The notes below the pieces were generated by a model. The model searched no databases, was not told the origin of the DNA, and saw only the letters and a list, made by a program, of their open reading frames with translations. From the NCBI GenBank assembly GCA_012295275.1, contig CM022676.1, forward strand, positions 12,533,660-12,597,659: 64,000 nt of DNA. Direction: 5' to 3'. Of this stretch, positions 34,998-50,444 are shown piece after piece. This DNA comes from Chrysomallon squamiferum. Taxonomy: Eukaryota; Mollusca; Gastropoda; Neomphalida; Peltospiridae. Every line of letters starts with the position of its first letter. The stretch's first letter is position 1. The position numbers and the translations under genes are program-made.

Positions 34998-35162
34998 TAA
35001 AATTATCAATTTCTCGTTCCAGCCACAGGCTCTAGTGTGGTTTATTAAATGATGTGGTATGTTGATCCTGTCTGTGAAAACCGTGTTGTTGTTAATCAAA
35101 TAACTTATTTTAGTCGTCACAACATTTCCTCTGTCAGTCTGAAACTTAACAGCACAAGATGA
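34998..35162 (-). pseudogene. orphan split-Ig second-half exon
   Basis: From an acceptor at TTTCTGTCAG the phase-0 frame reads SSCAVKFQTDRGNVVTTKIS, then INIPHHLINHTRACGWNEKL. The layout matches gene 1 exon 4 (a cysteine near the start, VKT..LTMNYL, and a cysteine near the end). No donor is found: the frame runs into a short GA/CT repeat at 34975-34997, which appears to have destroyed the exon end. Confidence 0.45.
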
Positions 35163-35727
35163 CTGACAGAAACTGGTAAAATAAAACATTTCTTCTTTTT
35201 AACATGTGAACTGTCGTCTGCTGCGTTATCAGCCGAGACTACAATAATATTACTACTACTATCACTACTCTATAGTAATAAATAAATAAATAAGTAAATA
35301 AGTAAATAAATAAATAAATAAATACAAAAAAAGTAAATAAATAAACAAAGAAACAAAGAGCAAGTACATAAGAAAATAAACAAATGAAGAATGAATGAAA
35401 GGAATGAAAACAAATAAGGAAAGAAAATGAAAAATGAAAAGAGTAATATAATATAATAATATTATAAACATAAGTATACTAAACAAATAAAAAACAAACA
35501 AACAAATAGGTGCATACGAGAATAAATAAATGAAGAAAGAAAGAAAGAGAAATAAAAAATAAAACGAAGGAAAGAAAATTAAAAAGTAGAAAGAGTAAAA
35601 TAAATTTTCTTCTCTTTCTCAAATGATTTCGTGTTTCAGTCGCTTCGAAAAAACGGAAAGCAATTGTAATTATCATTTTTGTTGCTGTTACAACTGTTAT
35701 CCCATACTTTTTTTTATATTATCTTTT

Positions 35728-35763
<36 letters not shown>

Positions 35764-36430
35764 CTGAAATAATGTTATACCAAGACCCTGGTCTGTTTGT
35801 ATCATGAATGCATTGATCATTTTTTCAATTTTTATTTTTAACTATTAGCATATCATTCGAAATGCGTCCTTTTCGATACAGGGAAGTTCTTTTATTTCTT
35901 TGTTATCGAAGGAATAAAAAAACACATAAATATATCTTTATGTCATATGCAACAATTCTGTTAAGTCATGTAGTTTTATCATTAATGGATCACACTCTGA
36001 ACTCTATTGAAAACAGTTTTTATTCATACTGAATTGCTTTATTTGAAGTAATTCTTATACAAAATACAGCAAATGCTGTATGATGGGCGTTTTCTCTTAT
36101 TTTTCACAATACTATTGAACTATAACGTGCAGCTTTTCTGCTAAAAATTTCAAAAGCCTTCAATTTGCAATTATACTCATGTCACAGTAAACTCATGGGA
36201 ACATACTTTAATAGTGGTGGGTAACACAGCTGGGGGGGGGAGTTGCTGTATCTTCCACATAATCCCCACTAGCCTCCTAACATCATTTTATTTCAGAAAT
36301 TAGTTTTGTTAACGTTTGGTATGCAAAAGTGCATATGATTTTTCAGTCTGTTAAAATAATAAGAATTAGTCTTTCTATCTGTCTATCCATCTCTCCTAAA
36401 TACATATGAAGAAACAGACACACATAAGCA
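35155..36430. repeat. duplicated 1.2-kb block, copy 1
   Basis: It matches 42258-43390 in the same direction: GAAACTGGTAAAATAAAAC, ACCCTGGTCTGTTTGT, CATTCGAAATGCGTCC, TTTGCAATT and TAATAGTGGTGGG occur in order in both. A TAAA microsatellite (35276-35345) and a poly-T run (35731-35763) lie inside this copy. Confidence 0.75.
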
Positions 36431-36439
36431 AACACTCAT

Positions 36440-37870
<1,431 letters not shown>

Positions 37871-37886
37871 GTATACAAACACTTAC

Positions 37887-37907
37887 TGACAGACTGTGTT
37901 GTTTCTG
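37887..37907 (-). CDS. candidate Thr-rich stalk mini-exon
   Basis: A 21-base open stretch between acceptor TTTACAACAG and donor GTAAGT, phase 1-1, reading AETTQSV if preceded by G. The acceptor is doubled (CAGCAG), so an 18-base version is equally possible. Its partner is the similar exon at 38555. Such short Thr/Ser exons often form O-glycosylated stalks. Without a neighbouring membrane exon it remains uncertain. Confidence 0.4.
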
Positions 37908-38198
37908 CTGTTGTAAATTATATTACAATACATTAAAACATTTAAAAATGTATAAAAAATGTTATCTGCAGGAAAACTAGCAGTAAACAGAAAAATAAAT
38001 GAAAAAGTAAGCTAACTTTAAAATAAAAACATAAATCTAAGAATGACATAACAAAGTAAATTTCCTAAAAGTAGAACAAAATAAAATAAAAAATAAAAAG
38101 TCTGGGCTGCATGTTTTGATAAAATTGGAGTTAGTAACTTTAACAAATGTATTAAAGTATAAGTTTAATGTAATAACAATTTTTTATTTTTATTTTAG

Positions 38199-38292
38199 GA
38201 GTAAAGGAAGGGATGAGGCATATCAGTATGTAAAACTCCAACGAAGTGACAGTTATATAACTAACATGTATTCATATAAAAGTACCAATTAA
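38199..38292 (+). CDS. orphan last tail exon (YVKL)
   Basis: Acceptor TTATTTTTATTTTAG, entered in phase 2, 30 codons and TAA at 38290. It reads SKGRDEAYQYVKLQRSDSYI and then TNMYSYKSTN. Five tyrosines in 30 residues, with YVKL and YITN, resemble the tails of genes 2 and 3. It is on the strand opposite the nearby mini-exons and has no recognised upstream exon. Confidence 0.45.
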
Positions 38293-38554
38293 TATAATAA
38301 TATTAACGCAGATTTATACCTAAATAGTAAAGTAATATTAAAAATTAGGTAAATTTTCAAACTGGAGTTGATCTGAAAAATTATATATTTGTCACCAATA
38401 CCAATATTATAACAATTATTATTATTCAATTTACATTATTGATTTTGCGTTATAAGATTTTAGAGTCTTTATAGTAAGACCAGTGGAATGTGAACAGAGG
38501 TTACTTGAATGATTAGCACAGGGTCAGGGGAGAAATGGGATGTATGTAACTTAC

Positions 38555-38590
38555 TGCTTGATGGTGTTGTTCCTACTGTTGTTGTTGATT
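38555..38590 (-). CDS. candidate Thr-rich stalk mini-exon
   Basis: 36 bases, phase 1-1, acceptor TTATATTAG, donor GTAAGT. It reads ESTTTVGTTPSS if preceded by G. With the exon at 37887 it would form a Ser/Thr stalk of about 19 residues. Both are on the minus strand and in compatible phase. Confidence 0.45.
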
Positions 38591-39249
38591 CTAATATAAA
38601 CACATTAAAATAAATAAAATAAGAAATGCAAATGAATTAATCTTTTGTACAATGAAAAAGTCAATAAATGGAGTAAATACATTTTAAAAATGAAAAACAA
38701 AAATATCCAACAAATAATAATATTATTATTACTATACTTATCATTATGTAATATCAAAGGACAAGCTAATGTTAGAAGTGTAGTCTGATTACTAAAACTA
38801 GACAAGTAACAGTAATATCTAATTCAAGATATAATTTCAGATAATAAATCAGGAATACAATTATATCAAATGTAAATATTCTGTTTAGTATCATTAAAAC
38901 ATTCTTACAGCACATTCAACAACAAAATACACTGACAGCACAGGTCAGCAATTCCATATTGGTAAATTCTGAGTTCAGGCCAAAAATACTGAAAAGGGTT
39001 TATTTGTAAAAAAAAATAATAATAAAAATAAAAATCTCTACATTATATAAAATCAAAGTTTGTAATAATAACACTGATGCCCTATCTGTGGGGGAATACA
39101 AGAAACAGAAAATAAACTGGGGTTTGAAGTTACTCACAGTTTTAGTTAATATATTTTTAATCTGTTATAGAAGTTCTTAATGCAAACATAATCAAGATCG
39201 TTTAAAAGGTTTCACAGTGTATAAAAAAAACAGCAGATTTTGCAGATTT

Positions 39250-39253
<4 letters not shown>

Positions 39254-39280
<27 letters not shown>

Positions 39281-39281
39281 A
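39254..39281. repeat. (GT)n microsatellite
   Basis: A pure GT run. Confidence 0.9.
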
Positions 39282-39584
39282 TGCATTAAGCTATAAATTT
39301 ATCTATGGTAATAAGCTTAATAATTTGGAATACTCAGTCTGTAAGAAAAACTATCAATACAGACATTTTTTAAAAACTAATGTTTTGTTATATCAGAGAT
39401 AAAAGACAGAAATGAAGTGTTCCTTGCTTAGTTAAGCGGAATCCATAAACAATCAATACATTTAGAATTTAATTAAAATAACCTATCATGTTGTGTAGTA
39501 GCTAAGTGTATTGATCTGAATCATATAAAACGTTTGGAATTAAAATCAATTAAATTTGAAATTCCTTAATTTGTTATTTGTTTT

Positions 39585-40055
39585 TCACATTAATGGGGTA
39601 ACATGTATCTGTGAATGTTGTTCAGTGTGATAATCAACATCATTGTAATTCTGTCTGGCAGGATGTTGGGTGACTGTTGTACTGCCACTTTTATCATCAA
39701 CTTCATTCAGTGAATCAGTGACTGACTGTTGACAATCTTCAGATCTTGTTTGTTCTTTACAGACATCTTTACTAGCAGGTTGACTTGCATGTTGTATAGT
39801 GATTTCATTACGTGAGTAATCTTCAGACCTTTCATCCTCTTCATCATTCCCTTGATACCTGGGTGAAGATTCATTAGCAGTCCTAACGTTGACAGACTGT
39901 GAACTTTCTACATCTTTATTGTGACGTTTTTTGAAAATGTTCTCTTGGACGCTAGAATTTTCTTCTGCTTTGCTAACAGTAAAAACTGTTGTCTCAGTTT
40001 GAATCTTTTCAATGTTCCTTTCACTGTGCAGTTCAACATTTTCAGTTTTATTATT
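39585..40055 (-). CDS. long acidic cytoplasmic-tail exon, no ATG
   Basis: An open minus-strand frame of 156 codons plus TGA (39585-39587). The codons look coding: hydrophilic, rich in Glu, Ser, Asp, Gln and Asn, with no simple repeat. Segments include ENIFKKRHNKDVESS, RYQGNDEEDERSEDYSRN and ARQNYNDVDYHTEQHS. YNDV resembles the YQDV motif of the gene 1/2 tails. The 5' border is uncertain: in-frame phase-2 acceptors exist at 40024 and at GTTTTTACTGTTAG (exon start 39972). It looks like the last exon of a receptor on the minus strand; the exons before it were not recognised, and an hAT relic lies just upstream. Confidence 0.5.
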   Translation of the reverse strand, partial: NNKTENVELHSERNIEKIQTETTVFTVSKAEENSSVQENIFKKRHNKDVESSQSVNVRTANESSPRYQGNDEEDERSEDYSRNEITIQHASQPASKDVCKEQTRSEDCQQSVTDSLNEVDDKSGSTTVTQHPARQNYNDVDYHTEQHSQIHVTPLM

Positions 40056-40437
40056 TTATTTGTGCTTTTGTTTCTCAGTGATATCAAACAATATGTTACG
40101 ATTATACAAAGACCTGTGACATATAAACAGAATGTCCATGACAGTAATAATGAATTTTTGTTTTAAAAGTGCAATATTCACCTTTAAAATGACATAATTA
40201 TATTTAATGTTTAATTAACACACACACACAACCACACACACGCACATCAAAATAATTCTACATTAAATGACTTTTGTTTCAGTTTCAGTATTTTTCTAGA
40301 TGGCTGAACATTTTTGCCTTTAAATGGTTTGAACTTCCTTCTCATGCAATTTTGATTCTCTTTCTGAATTTATGCATTTAGAATGGTTTATCACAAATAT
40401 TTTTATTAGAATCTACACCCAACAAAACGCATGCTCG

Positions 40438-41241
40438 GAAGCTAAGTCCATTAGCAGATTATGTCCCATGTGTTGGACACGCATTCAGTTAGGTGGGTCA
40501 GTTGGCATCCTCATCGTGCGTACAAGCATGCATTGTTCTTTGATTTCATACACTGATTTACTGTTTGAGAACAAATAACTGTGTTTAAAAGATAAAAAGC
40601 ACAAAAATCACTATAAATGGGCTATAGTCAAATAAACAACGTCATCGACAGTATTGCTGCAGATGAAAACCAGAAAGGTGAATGTCGTCGACAAGAAGCA
40701 CGCGAGTTGGCAGCAATGATGGACCGATTGTAAACTAAATGTATTCTGGCAACACGTGTTGGATATATTCCAGATGTACAGAATTAGCCTGCAGTCAGCA
40801 GACCAAACTTAAACACTTAGTGCGGCAAACAAACTTCTACAGATCGTGGCACTTCTCAACACGGAGTTTGGCAAGCGGGCTACGACAACTGACCCGAGTG
40901 CTTCTCAGTCAGATGCTGCAGCTGATGATCAGGACAACACGGCGATGTCAGGCGTCGAGCCATTGGAGCTGCTCATCTACCGTCCAGCAGAGATCACAAC
41001 ATTCAATCATGTTTTCTTAAATTGAAATTGTATTTGTGTATTATGGTTACAAACTGCACGGTAGAGCATTCATTTTCCAAACTGCGCCGCATAAAAAAAT
41101 ACACAAAGAAAGACGATGGGTAAAAAACGTTTAAATATATTGACGTTGATGAGCATCGAATACGAGTTGTTGAGAACGGTTGACACTACTTCCATTATAA
41201 AATACTTTGCTCATATGAAATCTGGAAGGCGCGATATATAA
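40438..41241 (+). pseudogene. hAT transposase relic (ZMYM1-like type)
   Basis: Several frames with stops carry pieces typical of this transposase group. They include PLADYVPCVGHAFS (near 40445), SLQSADQT (near 40790) and NCTVEHSFSKLRRIK (near 41051). The C-terminal hAT dimerisation part reads RLNILTLMSIEYELLRTVD and then IIKYFAHMKSGRRDI, followed by TAA at 41239. At least two frameshifts and several stops show that it is dead. Local GC is higher than in the surroundings, as expected for an insertion. Confidence 0.7.
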
Positions 41242-42189
41242 CTTAATCTGAGCCTGGCATTTTCACTGGTTTTTAATACTGTTGGCATTATTTCTTTTGT
41301 TTTGACAATACATCTGACTGATTGTTCAAACATTAAGGTGTGTTTATGTTGTATGTAAAGCTATGATAATAGTGGGCGTGGATTGAGGGGGAGCATTTAC
41401 TTTTGTAACTAGTCGATAGTAGGGCTTATGCTATGTTTTGCTACAAACACTGCAGTTGGTTAATCCGGCTCTGCTGATAGCGCTGTAGTGTGAAAGTGGG
41501 AAGGAGCCAATTGATTTAACAGAGCTGAGGCAGCATTAGATTTAACAAGATCATCTCTGCTGAGTGAGCCCATTGTATTATCTCACGTAGCTTCTAGTGT
41601 TAAATGCGGGTTTTCTACAAATAATCTCTAACAAACAAACAAATTAATTAATTAAATTATAAAAAATACAAAATAAATTTAATTTATTAAACTTTTGCAT
41701 TTAAATGAATCAAAATAGAAATGTTACATTCAGTAGTAAATGTAGTCACTACTTACACTGAACAGCACAAATGAAAAAAATGGTTTTGTTTATTATCACA
41801 AAATTATGATGTGACTGAAGTTGAAAAGTAAGCCCCTTTTAAATTTTATTTTTTATCTATAGATTAGTCTTATAATAAAAGCCAATATTAATATTTTAGA
41901 CAGAATCAGTGAAAATTTGTTTAACATGTTATCTGATGTTAATGCTCTGAATGCGATGATAACTGCACAAACTAGAAAACAGAATACATTAACACTATAC
42001 TAACAATTACTGAGATCAAATGAATTAAAGGTTGAATATTATCTGTATCCAACCTTGTTAAGTCATTAGTGAGAAATCATCAAAGTGATCAGTGTCTTCA
42101 CACAGATGGGTTTCATTAATAATAATATACAACTAAAGATAAACTGAACAAATTTGTTATTTCAGAAGAGTTTAACAAACTGATTGCCC

Positions 42190-42247
42190 TTCGTATGATC
42201 TGTACCTATGAAGTGGCTCTCATGTTCAAAATGCTTGGTGACCCCTG
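42190..42247. mobile_element. hAT-type terminal inverted repeat (right end)
   Basis: Read on the minus strand it begins CAGGGGTCACCAAGC, the form of hAT ends (CAGGGGTC...). The next eight bases (ATTTAGAG, 42248-42255) would be the target-site duplication. The matching left end was not found. The transposase relic at 40.4-41.2 kb could belong to the same element. Confidence 0.5.
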
Positions 42248-42257
42248 ATTTAGAGCA

Positions 42258-43390
42258 GAAGATGACTTACAGAAACTGGTAAAATAAAACATTTCTTCGT
42301 TTTGACATGTGAACTGGCGTCTGCTGCATTATTAACCAAGACAACAATTCTATTACTACTACTGTTACTACTACTACTAGTAATATAACTACTAAGAAAG
42401 AAAGAAATAAAATAAAAAATAATAAGGTAAACAAAATTGAAAAATGAAAATAATTAAATAATTTTTCCTCTCTTGATTAACTAATTCGGAAACGACGGAT
42501 AACTGTTGTAATTATAATTATAACTGTCATGTCATTTTGTTATATCATCTTTCTTGTTTGTCTGGAAATAACGTTATACCTAGATCCTGGTCTGTTTGTG
42601 TCATGAATGCATTGATCGTTTTTATTTTATTTTATTTATTTATTTATTTTTTTTAACAATTACCATGTCATTCGAAATGCGTCCTGTTCGATACAGGGAA
42701 GTTCTTTTATTTCTCTGTTATTGAAGGGATAAAAAATATATAAAAATGATTTTGGTATTGATTTAGGTGAGTTTAGGGACATAAATATATCTTTATGTCA
42801 TATGCAACAATTCTGTGAAGGCATGTAGTTTCAGTAGAGAGAGATGCTATTTTAAAACATGACCGACAAAATTAGTCATAGTATTATTATTAATGGATTA
42901 TACTCCAGACTCTATTGACAAGTTTTTATTCATTCTGAATTGCGTTATTTGAAGTAATTGTTATACAAACTACAGCAGTAATACTGTATACTGGGCGTAG
43001 TCTCTTACTTTTCACTATATAATTGAACTATATAATGTGCAGCAGTCAGTGCTTGAAGCTTTTCTGTCCAACATTTTAAAAAGCCTTCAGTTTGCAATTT
43101 TACTCATTTGACATTAAACTCACTGGAACACTTTAATAGTGGTGGGGCGGTAACATAGGTGGAGGGGAGTTGTTGTATCTTCCATTATGATCTCCATTAG
43201 CACCCAACATAATTTCCACTTTTAATTTTAATACAGTAATTACTTTTGTTAACCGTTCGTCTGCACAACTGCATATCTATCTATCTGTCTATCTATCTAT
43301 CTATCTATATATCTATACATATTAAGAAACCAGTGCACACACGCAAACACTCATATATAAACAAACACACGTATGCACACTTATACAAAC
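42258..43390. repeat. duplicated 1.2-kb block, copy 2
   Basis: The counterpart of 35155-36430, starting exactly at the right border of the hAT end. The coding split-Ig relic present before copy 1 is missing here, replaced by the transposon end. Confidence 0.75.
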
Positions 43391-43652
43391 ACACACATAC
43401 ACTTACATGCATATAGATGCACATATATTTAGATATTATATATGCATATAATAAATACATAGAAATACACACGCAAACAGAAACACACCACCACGATTTA
43501 AATGTCAGCCCCTCCTATAAGAAATGATGGAACTGCCGTTGTTAGAGATTCGTACAAGGAAAATTATTGTAGTGTTGTTCCTGGTTATACAATTACCGAG
43601 GCTGTTACAGTGAATATGACAAAGCAGTATTTGTCAGCGTTTTCTTTTTTTA

Positions 43653-43656
<4 letters not shown>

Positions 43657-43724
<68 letters not shown>
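43657..43724. repeat. (CT)n(CA)n microsatellite
   Basis: A CT run passing into a CA run. The Leu/Ser/His/Thr frame through it is an artefact. Confidence 0.95.
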
Positions 43725-43726
<2 letters not shown>

Positions 43727-43739
43727 TAACTGCTCTTTA

Positions 43740-43950
43740 AAACATAAACATAAACAGCTGCATTGATGTCTGTATTTTTCATCTGTGACAACCTTTATGA
43801 AATCAATAGCGTGCACTTTGTGTAGAAAGCTGTGATCAATACGTACACTCAGTCTGAAACTCGTATGTCAGTGTGACTCGTTGTTGCCTGGACAACCTCA
43901 AACATTCATGAAAAATGTAACACTCTCCTTGCTTTCAGTTCTGATCTTGA
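43740..43950 (-). pseudogene. possible decayed IgV-like exon
   Basis: From an acceptor GCATTCAG the phase-1 frame reads KIRTESKESVTFFMNV, then has a TGA, another stop, and continues HAIDFIKVVTDEKYRHQCSC. The order SVTF... then a final cysteine after a short loop is reminiscent of the IgV exons at 18957 and 47850. The N-terminal third is missing. The likeness is weak. Confidence 0.25.
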
Positions 43951-43999
43951 CTGAATGCATGAACAACACGCAAAACACAAAGGAGAAACAGGGATCTGG

Positions 44000-44927
44000 A
44001 GTTAACAGAATAAAATGTAGCAACACCGAGTTGAAAAAAAACAACAAAAAAAACATTTAAACAAATTTAACTCGTTTTTAAATGAAACTGATACTACTTC
44101 ATTATTAACTTCTATTGACAAAATTCACATAAATTGAAATAAATAAATAAAGTAAAAACACATTTGTTTCATAATACAAATAAAGCCAGATTGTGATCAA
44201 TAAAGTGACTCATTAATCCCCTAATTTCCATGGCAACAAATACTGAATGAAATTGAGGACAGCTGTTAACGTAGCTGTCATGTTACAGAGAGCAGTGAGT
44301 AATCATCCTGCTTGTCAGACTGCGTACAGGAAAAAACATTGTGAAATATGAAACTCAGAGAAACAAATCAGCAGAAAACCCTTCATTAGAGTTAAAAAGA
44401 AGTTACATAGCAGAAACATTAAACTGTTAGCTAGTTATTTTTTGTCAACTGAAGACTGTAGCTGATTTTACAAGCTCAAAATAAAATTAACAGTTCTTAA
44501 CACACACACACACACACACACACACACCTTTTTAATAAGAAAAGAAAAAAATATATATCTTTAACAAAATTTATTACATATGTAAATACTATAGCAGTCA
44601 TTTAACTAATAACGAAATCACAGGTATAATAGGACTATAAAGATGTAATATGGCACATATTTTAACAACAGAGACAGTGGAATCGGGAAATGAAGCAAAT
44701 TTTTACTTTAAAGTTCACGTTTGCTTTTATGTATTCATAAAATACATTAATAAATTCTGAAATTAAAATATTGTACAACATATACAAACAAATGAGAATT
44801 TTTGTAAATACATTCACATTATGTATAGTAAATACCATTACATAACATATGTGTTTCCATGGTCTCTGTTAGAATATTATACATATGAACAATTCTTAAA
44901 AATGTAATAAATACTGTGATAGTAAAA
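44000..44927. other. no recognised gene
   Basis: About 0.9 kb up to the assembly gap with no supported exon; a CA run lies at 44501-44527. Confidence 0.5.
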
Positions 44928-45127
44928 NNNNNNNNNNNNNNNNNNNNNNNNNNNNNNNNNNNNNNNNNNNNNNNNNNNNNNNNNNNNNNNNNNNNNNNNN
45001 NNNNNNNNNNNNNNNNNNNNNNNNNNNNNNNNNNNNNNNNNNNNNNNNNNNNNNNNNNNNNNNNNNNNNNNNNNNNNNNNNNNNNNNNNNNNNNNNNNNN
45101 NNNNNNNNNNNNNNNNNNNNNNNNNNN
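44928..45127. other. assembly gap (200 N)
   Basis: Exactly 200 unknown bases, a size commonly used as a placeholder, so the true distance is unknown. The sequence right of the gap starts inside the unit that is repeated at 56.79 kb. Confidence 0.99.
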
Positions 45128-45541
45128 TAATAATAATAATAATAACTGATGATGATGGTGATGATATCGTCTGCAATAGTTCCCGTCAAAGAAAAGAAGT
45201 TGTATATGAAACTGGAAACTAGGAAGTATATTTGTGTTGATAAAAAGTCCGAAACAAATGTAATCAATGCTTCAAGGGGGATAATTCTGTTCTGACACTG
45301 ATACAAATACAATTATAAGACCGTCAGACATACTAGAAAAGTAAACAGTGAAACTCGTTAAAAAACACACAATAATAATAATAATAATAATAATAATAAG
45401 CATGAGGTAGTACAAAATAAAGACAGAAACAAGACTACAGTTTAGTTTGATGTCAGTGTTTGATACATCTCATATCTCCGTGTTTGTCTACCTGTCACGA
45501 TTATGTAGATCTAGAGCCAACCAGTGATGACAAAAATGTTG

Positions 45542-45542
<1 letters not shown>

Positions 45543-45573
<31 letters not shown>
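45543..45573. repeat. poly-A run replacing a splice acceptor
   Basis: In copy B the same place reads GATAACCCTGAAAA..., which supplies the acceptor CAG on the minus strand. In copy A the CCCTG is missing and the A run starts at once. Confidence 0.8.
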
Positions 45574-45575
<2 letters not shown>

Positions 45576-46204
45576 TAAAGTAAAAATAAAAAGGGCCTGA
45601 ACTGAAACAAATAACAAGAAAATTATCCAAGGAAAACATTTACAAAGACATAAACAGAAAAAATACGCAAAAACACGCAGACACGCTTACAAAAAACACA
45701 GATATATAGATACAGAGATAAATAGCTCAGTAGACAGAAACATATATAGATACGTACATACATGTACAAAGTGCAAGTTTATAAACATATGTATGTTTGT
45801 GCGTGATTTGTGTGTCTGTAGGTGTGAGTTAATTGTGCGTAGATAGATAGACAGAAGTGTAGATAAAATGAATACTAAACTGAACAGTAAAAGAACTAAT
45901 GAAATAAAAATAAAGGGCACGAACAGAACGCTAAAATATATAATGAGAGAAAGCAGCGGAGATCTCTAGCTGGAACCACATAAACTGAGAGACACACAGT
46001 CATGCACAGGAACACAGATACGTTGATAGATACAAAGACACACGTACACACAAATAGCAGTACATTGATCAATAGGTGAAAAGAAAGACAGATGATTCGA
46101 TGGATGGATGGATGGAAGGATGGACAGGCATACGTAAATTTAGACCATGCTACACTGAAAAATAAAACAAGTAACAAAAAGAAAGCAGTTACAAGATTAC
46201 TTAC

Positions 46205-49655
<3,451 letters not shown>

Positions 49656-49806
49656 TGAAATTAAATCTATATCAAGAACGAAGTACCAAATCTGAAAAAC
49701 AAAAGAAGAAGAAGAAAAAGGATATTATTTTTATAATAACCAATAAAAATATTTGTTTTGTTTTAACAACAATTATCGTACAATGCATTTGTTTATAATA
49801 ATAATG

Positions 49807-49849
<43 letters not shown>

Positions 49850-49898
49850 TAATAATAATAATAATAAAAATAATAATAATAATGTCAGTTATTGCGCC

Positions 49899-49935
<37 letters not shown>

Positions 49936-50377
49936 AATTTAAAATTCCAGTGTGCCGGTTTCCGAGCGTCCACGAAAATTCCCGATCGAAATTCAAGATG
50001 ACGTGGTCTGATGCCGGTCAGTGATTACAAATATTTAAACATATATTTTTCATAATGCAATCAATTCTCATGGATTACTACACGTAGTTAGTTCAGATAT
50101 ATCATATAAGCAATGTCTTGTAAAAACAGACGTCAGGTTATTGAGTACAAATTGTTGCAGAGGTTCAAATTGTTGTGTTTCTTTGTTATTTTATTTGTTA
50201 TTATTATTTTTTTTTTTCGTTGCTTTGACGTCATATCACCTCATTTGGTACCCATTTCGTACACCACCGTTCCATTTAAAAAATATAGAAAAGAAAAATG
50301 TTTCTTAATTTGAAATTAATTTTTCAAATTTCTATTTTTCTCTTGCAGAAGTGATATTTATTGCCTAACAGAATTAA
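49656..50377. promoter_or_regulatory. shared divergent promoter region, copy A
   Basis: 722 bases between the start codons of genes 4A and 5A. It contains (TAA)n at 49796-49880 facing (ATT)n at 49898-49933, which could pair as a hairpin or cruciform. It also has GAAAATTCCC at 49974-49983 (Rel/NF-kB-like, minus strand GGGAATTTTC), TGACGTGG at 49999, and a perfect palindromic CRE, TGACGTCA, at 50226-50233. An acceptor TTCTCTTGCAG at 50347 suggests that gene 5A has a non-coding exon upstream. These motifs are pattern matches only. Confidence 0.5.
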
Positions 50378-50444
50378 ATGGGTGTACAGATAAACTGCGT
50401 TTTCATCCTTTCTGTGTTTGTCATTTTGCTGACAACTTCTGAAG
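50378..50444 (+). CDS. gene 5A signal-peptide exon
   Basis: MGVQINCVFILSVFVILLTT, then SE and one base, donor GTAATG. A long hydrophobic core; same length and phase as the gene 4 signal exon. Confidence 0.85.

Noticed and set aside
39921-40166. 81-codon plus-strand frame with hydrophobic part
   Set aside because: It lies opposite the better-supported minus-strand tail exon and looks like its antisense shadow.
44877-45312. Frames running through the N gap
   Set aside because: They are made of unknown bases.
45896-46177. 93-codon hydrophobic minus-strand frame as a separate membrane protein
   Set aside because: Much of it comes from TCCATC and CTGT-type repeats; at most it is an alternative 3' end of gene 4, noted as a finding.
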